This document shows, piece after piece, positions 34,466 to 46,959 of a DNA stretch of 64,000 bases (position 1 is its first letter; every line of letters begins with the position of its first letter). The stretch is from Hemerocallis citrina (lineage: Eukaryota; Streptophyta; Magnoliopsida; Asparagales; Asphodelaceae). The translations under genes and the position numbers were made by a program. The stretch covers positions 145,441,767-145,505,766 of the forward strand of contig CM030367.1 in NCBI GenBank assembly GCA_017893485.1, read 5' to 3'. The notes beneath the pieces were generated by a model, which was not told the origin of the DNA, did not search any database, and worked only from the letters and a program-made list of their open reading frames with translations.

Positions 34466-34610
34466 TATGCTTGGAAATTAACTATCGGTCTCAAATTAAT
34501 TGATCCAAAGGCTAATTAATTGCAATCTGCCCATCTGAATTGTTATAAATAATTCTGAGAGATTGTGACAAAATTAGATTAAATGTAAATGTAAGTTGAT
34601 ATGTGACAAG

Positions 34611-34999
34611 TAGGGCCGGCCCCACCCTTGAGGCGGGTAAGGCGGCCGCCTTAGGCCCTCGATTTTTTTTGCGATTTTTGGGGCCCCCAAATTTGTAATT
34701 CCGTTGTAAATATAGACACGTATTTTGCACGTAAAAGAAAATTACTGTTATTTTGGGGCCCCAAAAATAATTATTTGAGCCTTTAAAATTTTTTTAAAAA
34801 CTATTTGGGTTTAGGCTTGAAGACTTGAATTGAATTTGATACTTTAAATTTGGGTAATTTAAAACAAATTTATATATTTTGCATATTTTGTTTTCAACAA
34901 TGTACAAATTTTTTATATACATATTTTTTTTAAAGGTGTACGGGGGGCCCCATTTTGGGAGTTCGCCTCGGGCCTCTCGAGAACTCAGGGCCGACCCTA
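34611..34999. mobile_element. Non-autonomous hAT element
   Basis: The 389-bp element has terminal inverted repeats TAGGGCCGGCCC and, at the right end in reverse complement, TAGGGTCGGCCC. The flanks GTGACAAG (34603-34610) and GTGGCAAG (35000-35007) are an 8-bp duplication with one mismatch, the size expected for hAT. The interior has GC-rich patches (GGCGGCCGCC, GGGGCCCC) in AT-rich sequence and no transposase. Confidence 0.85.
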
Positions 35000-35043
35000 G
35001 TGGCAAGTGAAAATACAAATAAGCGGGCCACAACTTAACTACT

Positions 35044-35685
35044 TAATAATGGTAAAAATCCTAACAAATCAGGGATGTACGATTCCAGCACATATCTCAA
35101 AGTTTCTACATGCAGATTAATCATAACTGGCGTCTTTAACTGGCTCGGGCATTTTTCAGACTCCTCTACAAGACATGAGCTTCTTTTACGACCCTAAAAA
35201 GTGACAAATTAGGTCCACTAAGAGAGACCCAGTCTTTTAAGGCTGTTAGTCAAATCTCTTATCCCCAAACAAGAGAGTTTATCTCTTAAGGGGAAGATTC
35301 AAATAAGAGATGAGGAATTCATATCGATCAAATGAGTTCAGATCGATCTCTTGATATGTTTCTTAGGCCTATAAATACCCTCCCCCCTCCACAGTCAGAA
35401 GGTAATCAGCAATTTTTCTCTCAAACTATCTCTCTCTGGTTCTGACTTGAGCGTCAAAGGGTCTGTCGTACGAGGCCAACTCTCGGTGTTTCAGGCTTTT
35501 TGCAGATCTATCGGCCGCCCCAACAACCGTCAAATCTAGATCACGGTGTTCATTCAACGATCCGGATTCAATCTCAGGAGCTCTAACCACATTTCACGAC
35601 AAATATCAAAGGTCAGATTTGTAGTAGTTTCCATCAAATATTAACTTACTATCTATTTACTCCTACACCAAAATAAGCAGCAGCA
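35044..35685 (+). repeat. 5' LTR of copy B
   Basis: The 642-bp LTR starts TTAATAATGG (mutated from TGATAATGG) and ends AAGCAGCAGCA. TATA box at about 35370 (CTATAAATACC). It aligns along its length with the copy A LTR and the split LTR ending at 63977. Confidence 0.85.
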
Positions 35686-35688
35686 GAT

Positions 35689-35706
35689 TGACGTCATCTG
35701 TGAGAA
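35689..35706 (+). other. Degenerate primer-binding site of copy B
   Basis: TGACGTCATCTGTGAGAA, three bases after the LTR. It is the mutated counterpart of TGGCGCCATCTGTGGGAA in element C. Confidence 0.65.
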
Positions 35707-35729
35707 CTACACAAATCAGACTAACCGTC

Positions 35730-35876
35730 ATGCAACCAAGACTAAGAGGCTAAGCGGTGTCCTCAAGCCATCGTACCAACTCTCTTCGTCAACCAGCTCC
35801 TCCTGTGGAAGATCTAATTCCTCCTCCACAGTCGCCCAGACAGCCTAGTCAAGCTTCTTTCAATGATGAGGCGCCT
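35730..35876 (+). pseudogene. gag start remnant of copy B
   Basis: The ATG at about 35730 begins MQPRLRG and runs, with a stop, through a Pro/Gln-rich stretch collinear with the gag start of copy A (21400-21255, minus). It ends abruptly at the inserted Tekay LTR. Confidence 0.6.
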
Positions 35877-38060
35877 TGTCATGCCCCGCTTCCTAAAAAG
35901 GAATACAGAATACGGATATGCGATAAAGTCCAGCGAATGGCTTTCACCATTCATCAGCTGTAAGGATCTTTTCAACAATACACAGGAATAAACAAGAAAC
36001 AAGTAGGGAATAATCAACCACATATGCATGAATAAATTTCTAAATCAACAGAATTTACTTGAAATAAAATACTTAATCTCAAATAAACCAGATCTGGAAA
36101 CAACAAGTAATAAGTTCTGAGACAAAAATGCCCAATACAAGATCTAAGTAGCAATAAATACAATTGATTCAAAACATGAAATAAACTCAATCAGAAACTC
36201 TAGCCAAGCCTAGAACAGTTGGTCACTTACTCCTTCGGCCAGCTGATCACCGAAATCTGCAAATTTAACAATTTGCAGGAAAATGAAAACAGAAAACAAT
36301 ACGCCCGTTATTGTAAGTTACAGGACATATGTAGTGTAGGAAACAAGTACGGAAAATAGATAAAGAAAATACAGAGTAGCAACAAGAAACAAGTACTGAA
36401 ATAAGCATGAGAGGAATGTAACAGAAAAATAGAGCAACTAACTCTTAAGCCAAGAAGTAGGATCAAATGACATGATTAGATAACAGGGTACAAGTAACAC
36501 ATAACAGGTATCAAGTAGCATGCAAATACGTAAACAAGTAACATGTGTCAGGTAGCATGTACAGGTAAACATGTAACAGGAATGTGTAAGTGATAAGGTA
36601 TTCTCATGTCTTGTATTTAATCAAAACTAGGTAGCTTTTCATGACTCCCAAATTTTACCACATGGTTGCTACATTCAAACAAGTTGCGTTTAGATTTCGT
36701 AGTGGATTGTATGGGACCGTGTACTTAGGTATCAGGTAAACAGGTAAACAGAATCATATATCATGTAATTATATAATCATATAACAGGTAATCAGGTATC
36801 AGGTAGGACCTACGGGTCCCCTTCTGAGTACATCTTCCTATAGGGAATTATGTAGCTAGGTAATAAGGTAAACAAGTAATCAGGATCATGTATTATGTAA
36901 TCATGTAACATGTAACATATGGAAAACACAGGCCCCCTTCCAAGTACATATTTCTATATTTTTCACTACTAGATATTTCTCTTAACCCCGGCTTGATTAC
37001 TTGTCATTATTATTAAAGCAGGCATATACGTGCACAAACAGGGCAAGAAAAACCTGGAAAGAAACAAGGAACAAGCGCAAGTTGGATAGAAGACATGAAC
37101 GGGAGATAAACAACTCATAATAGACTAGGACAACGAGACTTTCAATTCTGGACAGCATGACATTGCTGCACCAAATCTGAGATTTCTATTTCCACAGGAA
37201 TCCAAAGTTGAATCTGTCAGGAAATATAGAAACTAGACTCTCAGCCTAATCCAGCGAATATACACAAGTCATATAACAACTATAGAAACAGGGCTCAAGA
37301 CAACGTTTTATATAGAATTCATGTTCAGCCAGAAATCGCAAAGTTTTGTTTATAAGCATGAAAATGACATAAAAACAGACTAATTAAATCTAGGAAAAAT
37401 CTGGAAGGTTCCCTAGCATGTCTAGTACCAGAATATAATATTTTATAAAATTCCATTACAGATAGTGTAGTCAATTTAATTTGGAAAACAGAATGATGCA
37501 GCAAATTTATGAATCTGAAATTTTAGACATAACAGTACCAAAATAACACTAAATCACAAAATACAACTCGGAATTCAAATCTGTCAAAAGGGTTTTAAAA
37601 TAGACATGCTATTCTATATTTCATATTCACAAAGTTTTAATCAAAAGTGACTGGAATCAGGTTGGAAACAGAGTTCTATACTGAACAACATGCAGTTTGG
37701 AAATATATTGATTAGTTTCACAAGCATGAAATAAGTTATGAAAATCATTAAAAAATTCCAAAAAAAATTAGGGGTTGATCCCAGTCATGTCTAAACATAC
37801 CCAAAAAAATATTAAGTCTAGATTTAACTTTTAACATAAGTTTTAAAATAATAGATCATATAACGATCTTATAATTCAAAATCTGAAAACTACGACACAG
37901 CTGCAGTAAAACAACGATAACACACACATCAAAAATCAAAATTGAGATCCGTCAAAAGTTTTGAAAAATAGACATCGAGGGCTACGAATTATAGTCACAA
38001 AATAATTTATTTTACTGAATTTAACAGGGTCTAAATTGCTGTACTAAATCAGGGCAGCAG
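35877..38060 (-). repeat. Truncated Tekay LTR inserted in copy B
   Basis: The plus strand begins TGTCATGCCCCGCTTCC, the reverse complement of the Tekay LTR end (12908). It stays collinear back to the position equivalent to about 11150. The first ~1065 bases (U3) of the LTR are missing, and type 3 array sequence follows directly. Around 36480-36980 it carries a degenerate 'aggtaaca'-rich stretch with a local duplication not seen in the other two LTR copies. Confidence 0.85.
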
Positions 38061-38583
38061 CAAAAACGAAATTCGGAGTTCATACCCATGACTTGAAGTT
38101 ACTCTAATAATTTAAAATAAATTAAGTTCAGAGTTTGCTTCATCATTCGATTTGCTCCTGCAATCTGTTAGCGCCTCGAAGACAGGTTCGGAGTCCATAC
38201 CGATGGATCGATGTTACTTTAGCAACTTGTAATAAGACAAGTCTAGAGTTCAACTCGCCATTCGATCTGCTCCCACAACATGTTAATACTTAAACTAATA
38301 AGTTTGGAATCAATACCCATGGCTCGGTGTTACTTTAGCAATCTGCAATCAAGCACGTTCGAGTTCAATTTGCCATTCGACCTTTTCTTGAAACTAGTTA
38401 AAATTCATTAAAGACAGATTAGAGGTCCAAAATCGTGGATTGCAGTTACTCCAGTATCACTTGCAAAAGCAACACTTAAAGTTCAACTTACCGCTCGATG
38501 TGACTCACAATTTGTTGGAGGACCCATACAGCAAGTATGGAAAATAGTTATCCCTCAGAGTTGCTCCTACAACTAGCTGAGTA
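38061..38583 (+). repeat. Type 3 tandem array (~115 bp unit), copy B
   Basis: Markers 'cattcgatttgctcc' lie at about 38144, 38260, 38374 and 38495. It is the reverse complement of the 6790-7560 array and is cut at 38583 by a solo LTR, resuming at 41235. Confidence 0.8.
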
Positions 38584-41234
38584 TGTAAGCCATTTGTGCT
38601 TGGCTTGTTGGTATTTTCGGGAGCTAGAGGGAAAGAGGCATGCTGTTTTCTTTTGGAGTAGGGGATTTTGGAGCTTTTGCTAGGGGTTCTCTTTGAGGTG
38701 AGTGCTTCTTTTGCTTTCTAATGATTTGTAGAATTCATGATTAGGTGTATATGCATGGAATGATAATTAAAAATTGTGTGGATGTTTCTTTTATTCTTAA
38801 ATGTTTTGTAGAATACATGAATAGATGTGAATGCATTTGAATGATAATGTGTGGGTGTTTTCATAATCTTCTAGTGTGTATAAGTTATGTTTGTTTAAAC
38901 TATAAATGTGTAGATAAAGTTGAATTAAAATGTGTATGTGAAATAGTTCTTTAGAATTTTTGTTTGTGCATACTTAATTACAATTGTGTAGTAGATGTTG
39001 AAATTAATGTGTAGAGGTTTTATAGAAATCGTTATCTAATGGAAATTTCACACGAACTCATGTGATTAAATTCTTGTATGCATTTTAGTAATATAAATAC
39101 TCCCTAAGAATTCTAGTTGAGTAGAGAAAAGTTTGTTCATCTAATTTAAGTTATAAGATTATGAGTAGTTCGTACAACTTAGATAACAATTCCCCCGCAC
39201 TTCAAGATCGTTATATGTTTATTTCGTTCAAATACCCTCATTTTTAGAGAAATTGCATTCTGAAATTGTAGAGTGATACATAGTAATTGTATTGTCGAAA
39301 TTCTATTAGAATCCTGAAACAAAAAGTTGTATTAAAAGATATAGAACTACTATACAATCAGAATTGGAGGCTTGAAAGCCTGGTTTGCGGGTGTGATTTG
39401 GGGCGTTGTGTGGTGCTATAGGTTGTAGGTTCGAGTCTCGGAAGGCTCTGCTTTTTTTGTTGTTGAAAATTTCAAGTTTTAAACCTACTGTAGTTCAGGT
39501 TCATAAACAAGAGGCGAGCCCTCTTCTCACTAACATTGAGTTGGCTCACTGGTTCTAAGTCGCGGTCTAGCTCATTGTTGTGTCTGGGTTTGACTTTGGC
39601 CGTGACAGTTTAATTTAATTTTTTTTTAATTATTACTATTAGTCAATTCACATGAATTTTAAACAAAATGAATTTAAATTACACTAGAATATTAATGAAC
39701 TATTTTGAGATAATTTTGTACAAATTTATAATTTATTTTGAGGGTAAAATCACATTACATATTAAATAGTGTATCAAGATGATTATTTTGAATTCCTCAA
39801 GAATACTTTTTTTTTTGGAATGAGCTAACTTTGGATTAATTGAGATAATCAAATATAACTTTGGGGGATTCACTTGGGTGGAAATTATAGTGTACATTAT
39901 CCAATTAAGGAGTAAACTTAGGAATGTTTTATTTTGTGATGAAATATTAAAATGTGAAAAGTCATCCTAGAATGCGTGCACCATATGAGAAATGAATTTT
40001 ATCATAGAATTTATGAAAAATGATTTATGTGACAAATTAAGAAATAATGAAGGCTGTATTTTGGAAAATAAACGTAAGATATTGTAAGGGTTTTATCAAG
40101 TCAAATTGATCTTGAGATGTGTTATCTTGAAATGGGAAATTTAAAGAGAATGAATGAAAGAATCAAATAATTTGTAATGAATGAATTTTTTTTATGAAGA
40201 TGTTAAGATTAACCTAGAAGATCTATATGTTGAGATCGATGGGTTTTAGGAGCTAAACGAGGCCCGTAATGTCCGGCAATTTTGATAAATAAAATTTTGT
40301 GAAATGGTTAATATGGACCTGAATTTTGATGAGTAAGTTTAAGTTCGGCAGGGTAAGCTAGTTTTAATCCATGAAAATCTAAAATTTAATTAAGGACTGA
40401 CACTAGAGAAGATGTGATAAAACCTGGGCAAACGTAAGTGGAGCATTTCTATATAGTCGGGCGGTGGATTTCGGAACTGTGGTTACTTGCGGAGCGAGAT
40501 GAGCCATATTAAATTCGGTATTATGATTGATCGGATGGTGGATTCCGGGATCATGAATAGTCGGGCGGATAGGAGGCAGATCTCCAACATATTCCGGGGC
40601 TAGAGCGGCACTTGCGGGATGTTCGCACGCCGAAGATTCTGTATAGTCAGGCAGTAGATTCCGGGTCTGGATTCCATACTCATGGAATGTCTAAACCTTG
40701 ATTTTGTTACCGTAGTAGGATTTCTTATGACGATGGATTGAACCCTATAATGAGGAGAACGTTAAGGGCTTGCCCTGCAACCTATGTAGTATCAGATGCA
40801 TAGAATCCGAACAAGTGTACATTAGTGCATCACAAGTGTGAAAGTCTGCATTAGGCATGAGGTCATATCATACACTGACATGTTTAGGGCAGTCACTTTT
40901 CATATTTCGTTTCTACAATCAAGTTTGTGATTGGTGAAGTAGAAGAATCGTTGTGTTATAATATTGCGTCAGTTGTATGCAACTGACATACCCACAGTTT
41001 CCTAGTTGCAAGATTGGTTTTGGCATGGATTTGAAGACACTGTAAGGGATATCACAAGATTGAAGAGCTTTCATTATCATGTATATACTGTACTTATTTA
41101 TTTTTGTTGTGTTATTGTAAAGAATGATGTTGTAAATGAAATTTTTCTAAATTTCCTATATTTTTTTACGAAGTTGAAGTAAAAGATCCTGTTTGTACTA
41201 CGAATTACATGTATTTGGAATTCGGGGCGTTATA
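38584..41234 (-). mobile_element. Solo LTR with GAGTA target duplication
   Basis: The 2651-bp segment starts TGTAAGCC and ends GCGTTATA on the plus strand, between perfect duplications GAGTA (38579-38583 and 41235-41239). Read on the minus strand it begins TATAACGCCCCGAATTCC, the same family as the LTR at 121-3490. A series of 'tagtcgggcggtggattcc' repeats lies at about 40455-40690. No internal region or second LTR is present. Confidence 0.85.
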
Positions 41235-41239
41235 GAGTA

Positions 41240-42084
41240 CAAGGCAGATAAGTTCGAAAATCCATCGCACATCGTTGACAGTTTGTTACATATACACAAC
41301 AGACTTGAGGCCCTATTATTTAGCTGTAAAGAGCCCAATCGGCGACCTATTAATCTCAACAACAAGGTGCACAACGAGGATCAAGAATATGAGGAGATTT
41401 CATCCAAAAATACAGAACTATCGCAAACCCATATGTTCAGATCCACTACCGCTACAAATATTTACAAATACAAACCGGCAATTCCAAAGTCCAACTCTCT
41501 CCAAGAGCAGCTCATACGACTAGCCAACCCCCAAGTCGATGAATCACAGGACAAGACACCGGCACGTAGAATACTTCTCATTTCACAAACAACAATTCTC
41601 ATTACAACAAAAAATTACAATGAGTCTACGTTTCATGGCTAAGAATCGCTACCAAAAGACTTACAAATATTGTACAACGAACTGTCCAGCAAGTCATTCT
41701 TCCAACTACACACTAGAGGGATGCTCCGCCTAAGAGACACAAACCACTTCAAAGGCCTCCCACCAATTAACAACTTCACTGGGTCGCCTCAAATCTTGAG
41801 AATAAAATCCAAGACGAGTCATCCTTAGGCGGGCAAGCTCCAGGTTTATTCGACCACCTTTACCTGAGCAAGCTCCAACTTCGTCTCGCTTGAAGCGTCA
41901 TGCGAACAAATGAGTCCCAACTCCTTCAAGCACCGCGTATCATGATGGATAGCAAACTCAATGTCCCAAGGACCTCATTCAATGTACACAACCACTTGTC
42001 AACAAAGAGAATAATAGAATCACCTCAACACCGATCGAACACAAGCGACTTCGCTTAAGTATTAAGAAGATTCAGAATACTGAC
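41240..42084 (+). other. Non-repetitive spacer, copy B
   Basis: Counterpart of 6001-6780 in copy A. Open frames at 41193-41642 restate the shared segment but contain no known domain. Confidence 0.55.
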
Positions 42085-43240
42085 AACTCATTCACTCCAA
42101 ATAATGAGTTTGGCGCTCTGCACACCACTTGTGTTCCTTCGGTCAACAACTGGTTTGCTCCAAACAATAAGTTCAACGCTCTGCTCTATGCATGAGCTCC
42201 ACCAACAACTCGTCAACTACGAACAACGAATTCGATGCCTTGCGCTTTGCTCAGGCTCAATCAACAACTTATTGACTCCGAAAATGAGTTCAACACTCTG
42301 CGCTCCGTTAGAGCCCCATCAATAACTCATCAACACCGAACAACGAGTTCGATGCCTTATGCTTTGCTCAGGCTCCATAAAAAACTCTTTGGCTCCAAAC
42401 AACGATTTCAACGCTTCGCTCACCGCAAGAGTTCGTCAACAACTTGTTTGTTCCAAACAAAGAGTTCAAAGCTCCACTTACCGCACGAGTTCCGTCAACA
42501 ACTCGTTTGCTCCAAACATAGAGTTCAATGCTCCGCTCACCGTGCGAGCTCCATCAATAACTTGTTGGCTCCAAACAGTGAATTCAACGCTCTGCTCACT
42601 GCACGAGCTCCGTCAATAACTCGTTGGCTCTAGACAACGAGTTTAACACCCTGTTCTTCGCTCAGGCTCCATCAACAACTCGTTGACTCCAAACAACAAG
42701 TTCAACACATTGCTCACTGCTCACTGCACGAGCACCATCAATAACTCGTTGACACCGAACAACGAGTTCGATGTCTTGCGCTTTGCTCAGAATCCATCAA
42801 CAACGAGTTCAACGCCCTGCTCTCCGCTCGAGCTCCGTCAATAGCTTGTTGGTTCCAAACAACGAGCTCTATCCCTTACTCTTCGCTCAGGCTCTATCAA
42901 CAACTCCTTGGCTCAAAACAATGAGTTCAACGCATTGCTCACCGCTAGGGCTCCATCAACAACTCGTTGGCTCTAAAGAATGAGTTCAATGATCCGCTCT
43001 CCTCTGGAGCTCAATCAACAACTCGTTAACTCTAAACAACGATTTCTACGCTCCATTTACTGCTTGCTCTCCATCAACAACTTGTAGACTCCAAACAGTG
43101 TGTTCAACACCCTGCGCTTCACTTAGGCTTCATTGACAACCCGTTAACTCCAAATAACGAGTTCAACACTCCGCTCACCATGTGATTTCCATCAACAACC
43201 CTTTGACTCCAAACAATGAGTTCAATGTCTGATTCCATCA
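42085..43240 (+). repeat. Type 2 tandem array, copy B
   Basis: About 20 degenerate ~58-60-bp units ('caacaactcgttggctcc', 'aacaacgagttcaacgc', 'ctgctcaccgcacgagct'), the reverse complement of 4830-6000. Confidence 0.8.
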
Positions 43241-43264
43241 CAAAAGTTATCTATCCACTTGCCA

Positions 43265-44880
43265 CGGCCGAACGACAAGCTCAATGATCAACTCGATTTC
43301 AGAGTTGTCTCTTCAAACTTGCTGGGTGCAAATAGCGAGTCCAAACGTCGCTCTACTACAAATTGTCTCTATAAAACTTACTGGAGTCAAACATCAATCT
43401 TTACATCAAATACATCTCAGAGTTGCATCTACTAAATTGCTGGGGTCAAACAACAAGCTCTACATCAAATCCATCTCAGAGTTTCCTCTACTAAACTTGT
43501 TGGGGTCAAACAACAAGCTCTACATCAACTCTATCTCAGAGTTGTCTTTACTGAACTTACTGGGTTCAAATGGCAAGCTTTACGTTTAACTCTGTCGCAG
43601 AGTTGCTTCTACAAACTTGTTGGGTTCAAATGGCAAGCACTACGTTCAACTCTGTCTCAGAGTTAGCTTACCAAATTTACCGGGATCAAACAGAAAGCTT
43701 AACATTCAACTCCATCCCAGAGTTGCCTCACAAAACTTGCTGCCATCAAACAGCAAGGCTCACATCAACTCGATTAAGGAGTTTCCCCTACAAACTTGCT
43801 GGGATCATACAAGAAGCTCTACATCAACTCTGTCTCAAAGTTGACTCTACCAAAATTGTCGGGCGCAAATAGAAAACTCTACATCAACTCAGTCAGAGTT
43901 ATCTCTATAAACCTGCCAGGATCAAACAGCAAGCTCTACGCATAGCTCCCTCTCAGAATTGTCTCTCGGAACTAGCCGGGTGCAAACGGCAAGTTTAACA
44001 TCCAACTTCATCGCAGAGTTCTCTATAAACTTGTCGGGATCAAACGGCAAGCTCAACATTCAACTCTGCTTAAAGTTGCCACACAAAACTTGCTGACATC
44101 AAAAGAAAAGTCCTACATCAACTTAATTAATTAGTTGCCCCTACAAACTTGTCGGGACCAAACGACAAGCTCTACATCAACCCCGTCTGAGAGCTTCCTC
44201 TCTATGAACTTACTGGGCACAAATGGCAAATGCAACGTTCAACTCCGTCAAAGAGTTCCCACCAAACTTGCTGAGGTCAAATGACAAGATTTATATCAAC
44301 TCCACCTCAGAGTTGCCTTTCAGAACTTGTTGAGCATAAACGGCAAGTTCAACTTTCAACTCCATCACAGGGTTCTCTCTAAGCGTGCTTGGTGCAAACA
44401 ACAAGTTCAACGTCCAACTCTGTCTTAGAGTTGTATCTACTCACCTGTCGGGCATCAAACGACAAGCTCAACGTACAACTCCATCACAGAATTCTCTCAA
44501 AACTTGCTGGACGCAAACGGTACGTTCAACGTTCAACTCCTTCTAAAGTTGTCTCTATAAAATTTTCGGGATCAAACGACAAGCTCTATGTTCAAGTCCG
44601 CCTAGAGTTGTCTCTTTAAACTTGCTGGATGCAAATGGCAAGTTCAACATTCAACTCTGTCTAGAGTTGTCCCTACAAAATTTGCTGGGTGGAAATGGCA
44701 AGTTCAGACAACCAACTTCAACACAGAGTTCTCTATAAACTTGTTGTGATCAAATAGTAAGTTCTACGCTCAACTCCATCCCAGAGTTGTTTCTTCAAAC
44801 TTGCTGGGATCAAATAGCAAGACCATTGTCTGACTGCCTTCAGAAATTTGTTCCTACGACAGCTCTCCTAGGTCAGCTAA
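43265..44880 (+). repeat. Type 1 tandem array, copy B
   Basis: About 27 units of ~58-60 bp ('acttgctgggatcaaac', 'ggcaagctctacatcaact', 'ctgtctcagagttgtctct'), the reverse complement of the array at 3491-4800. Confidence 0.8.
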
Positions 44881-45480
44881 AAAATGCTCATCCACCGAGG
44901 AAACACTCGATCGAAAAAATAAGCAAACGACACAATGTTTGTTCGAAAGAAGAGTGGTTCAAAAAATGAGCAACAAGATGTTTGATCGACAAGTACAATA
45001 AATAATAACTCAAAGCTTCAAAGGAAGAGGTGAACAAATTCTTGCTACTAAGCATGCTCAAGATGATTTATCTCGTACCTTGGCTATAAAAAAACTAAAG
45101 GAGATAATCAATTCACAACCCAAGCTCCTTGCAAAATTCAAGCTTCAAATTTCTGAAAATCCCCAAATAATTAAAGAGTTGGATTTTTTGGCATAAAAGA
45201 AGGAAAGAAGCTCTGGTGCACTGTGATAAGAGATCAGGTCAGGTTTTAAACCAAACCCACCAACAAAACCCGAAAATCAAAGGATGAAAGATTAACGGGT
45301 AAGCAGATATGCAGGTGTGAATTCAAAACCCGAAAACCGGAAGCACTCGTTCTTCTACTTCTAAAAAATCACCTTCTACAGAGCTTGACTGAAAGATCTC
45401 TTCCTCCTTACTCTAACTCCGAGCTTCAACTTCATCAAAGAGCTCCGCCTAAACCCTAGTCAACCAGGGAATTACATAGC
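44881..45480 (+). other. Unique spacer in copy B
   Basis: About 600 bases between the type 1 array and the fourth array. No gene is supported. Confidence 0.4.
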
Positions 45481-46270
45481 TTAACTGCTTCGAAGCTCGA
45501 TGACAGTTTTAAGGGTCCATAGCTCGACAAACAGTCACCCTCATAGCTCGGCCGTATAGCTACAACTCAGCGATGCTCCAAACGCCATAGCTCGGTGAGG
45601 AATAGCTTGATAGCTCGGCAACGAGTTCGAACCGAATAGCTCGGTGACAATTCAAAGCTCCATAGATCTGCCATGACCAAGGAGTGCCATAGCTTGGAGG
45701 AGTCGAGAACTCCATTGCTCGGTGGAGTCGAGAGCTCCACAGCTCGACGAAAATCTAGAGATACATAGTTCGACCTTGTTAAGAGCTTTATAGCTTAACT
45801 GCAATGGCAAAGGAGTAGCTCGGCGATAAAAAGATTCATAGCTCGGCCACCATGAAGATTGTAGTTCGGTCACCATAGCTCGGCGAGATGCTCGAAGCTC
45901 ATATAACTCAGCAATGAGTTTCATAACTCGACCATCGCCGAAGAGGCTATAGCTCGATTGTAATGAGTTTGCCCAAAGTAAAGCATCGCAAACTGAGTAC
46001 AACCTCTCATAGCTAGGCAAAAACCATAGGCCGGCAACAAGCACCCTCATAGCTCCACGAGAAGTTGGAGAACCCATAGCTCGCCAAGACTCCATAGCTA
46101 AAAACTTCGTCGTTCGATCGCTACCTTCATAGCTCCCCGAGAGGAGCTCTGTAGCTCGACGATTAGCTTCAAAGTTCAGTGGAATAAGTAGCTCAGTGAG
46201 AAAAGAGTGCCTATAGCTCGGGGACGAAGCTATCCCCTAGCTCGGCTAGGAGGAAATGGCCATAGCTCGG
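45481..46270 (+). repeat. Type 4 short tandem array ('catagctcgg'), copy B
   Basis: Repeated cores of 'ccatagctcggcga' at irregular spacing (about 25-45 bases). The open frames crossing it on the minus strand only restate the repeat. Confidence 0.7.
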
Positions 46271-46484
46271 CCAAATTGTCGGCCGAGCTAGGGGGCTCCG
46301 AAAGATAACAACAACCATCAGATTGTCTAGACAATCGCGCTCCAGTGTGATGGAAGCCTCAGATAGATCCACGTCGCCCCTCTTCTTCCCATCACTTTGC
46401 ACAACTCTCCACCGTTGGATCTCACTCAGCGGGAGATCCCCTCACTGATGAGTGCTACAGATTGCGCCACATTGCCAATAGCCA

Positions 46485-46740
46485 TAGCGATCAGATCTTG
46501 ACCTCTGATTCCGAGGGTCTGTCGTCGGGGTCAACCTCCAGTGTTTCAGGCTTTTTGTAGGTCCATTTGCCACATCAACAACTATTGGATCCAAATCACG
46601 GTGTTCGATCAACGATCCAGATTCAATCTGAGGAGCTCTAACTGCATTTCACGATAAAGATCAAATGTCAGATTTTTAGTAATTTTCATCAAATATTAAC
46701 TCACTATGTATTTGCTCTCACACCAAAATAAGCAGCAGCA
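46485..46740 (+). repeat. Partial 3' LTR of copy B
   Basis: Only the U5-side ~250 bases align with the 5' LTR (from 'gagggtctgtcg' to 'aaaataagcagcagca'). The U3 and TATA part is absent or unrecognisable upstream at 46270-46484. The right end and the CTACT duplication are intact. Confidence 0.75.
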
Positions 46741-46745
46741 CTACT

Positions 46746-46959
46746 TATGAGTCACTGGGTTGTGCCAATAAAATGCCAATCTCAAAAGTTTTAGGGCAAC
46801 ATTGGATGAGAAAGGACTATTGAGATTTGACTTGTAGCTGTGTTATTCGAGCGTAGATGGTATGGTCATAATATGGGTAGGTAAAAGAAAATCTTAAGTT
46901 CGAAACTAAGGTTACAACATAAACCTTTATTCATTTAAAATATTAAAAAAAAAGAAGAG
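46746..46959 (+). other. Short intergenic stretch, possible SINE relic
   Basis: It contains GTTCGAAAC at about 46899, which fits the RNA polymerase III B box, and an A-rich end at 46941-46955. No convincing A box is present, so this is only a possibility. Confidence 0.25.

Larger units (their letters stand above)
35044..46740 (+). mobile_element. Copy B: Tat-type element lacking gag-PR and pol
   Basis: Flanking duplications CTACT (35039-35043 and 46741-46745) delimit an 11,697-bp element. The order is 5' LTR, degenerate primer-binding site, gag start, an inserted and truncated Tekay LTR, type 3, 2 and 1 tandem arrays, a fourth array and a partial 3' LTR. The arrays match copy A in reverse orientation, so both belong to one family. 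Gag after its first ~45 codons and protease are missing, probably removed with part of the inserted LTR. A solo LTR interrupts the type 3 array. Confidence 0.8.

Noticed and set aside
42104..43872. Repeat-peptide open frames in copy B (for example 42235-42633)
   Set aside because: Same array in reverse complement; frames shift from unit to unit and no domain is recognised.
45652..46095. 147-codon minus-strand frame opposite the 'catagctcgg' array
   Set aside because: It restates the array ('YE...SYE' units) and has no family resemblance.
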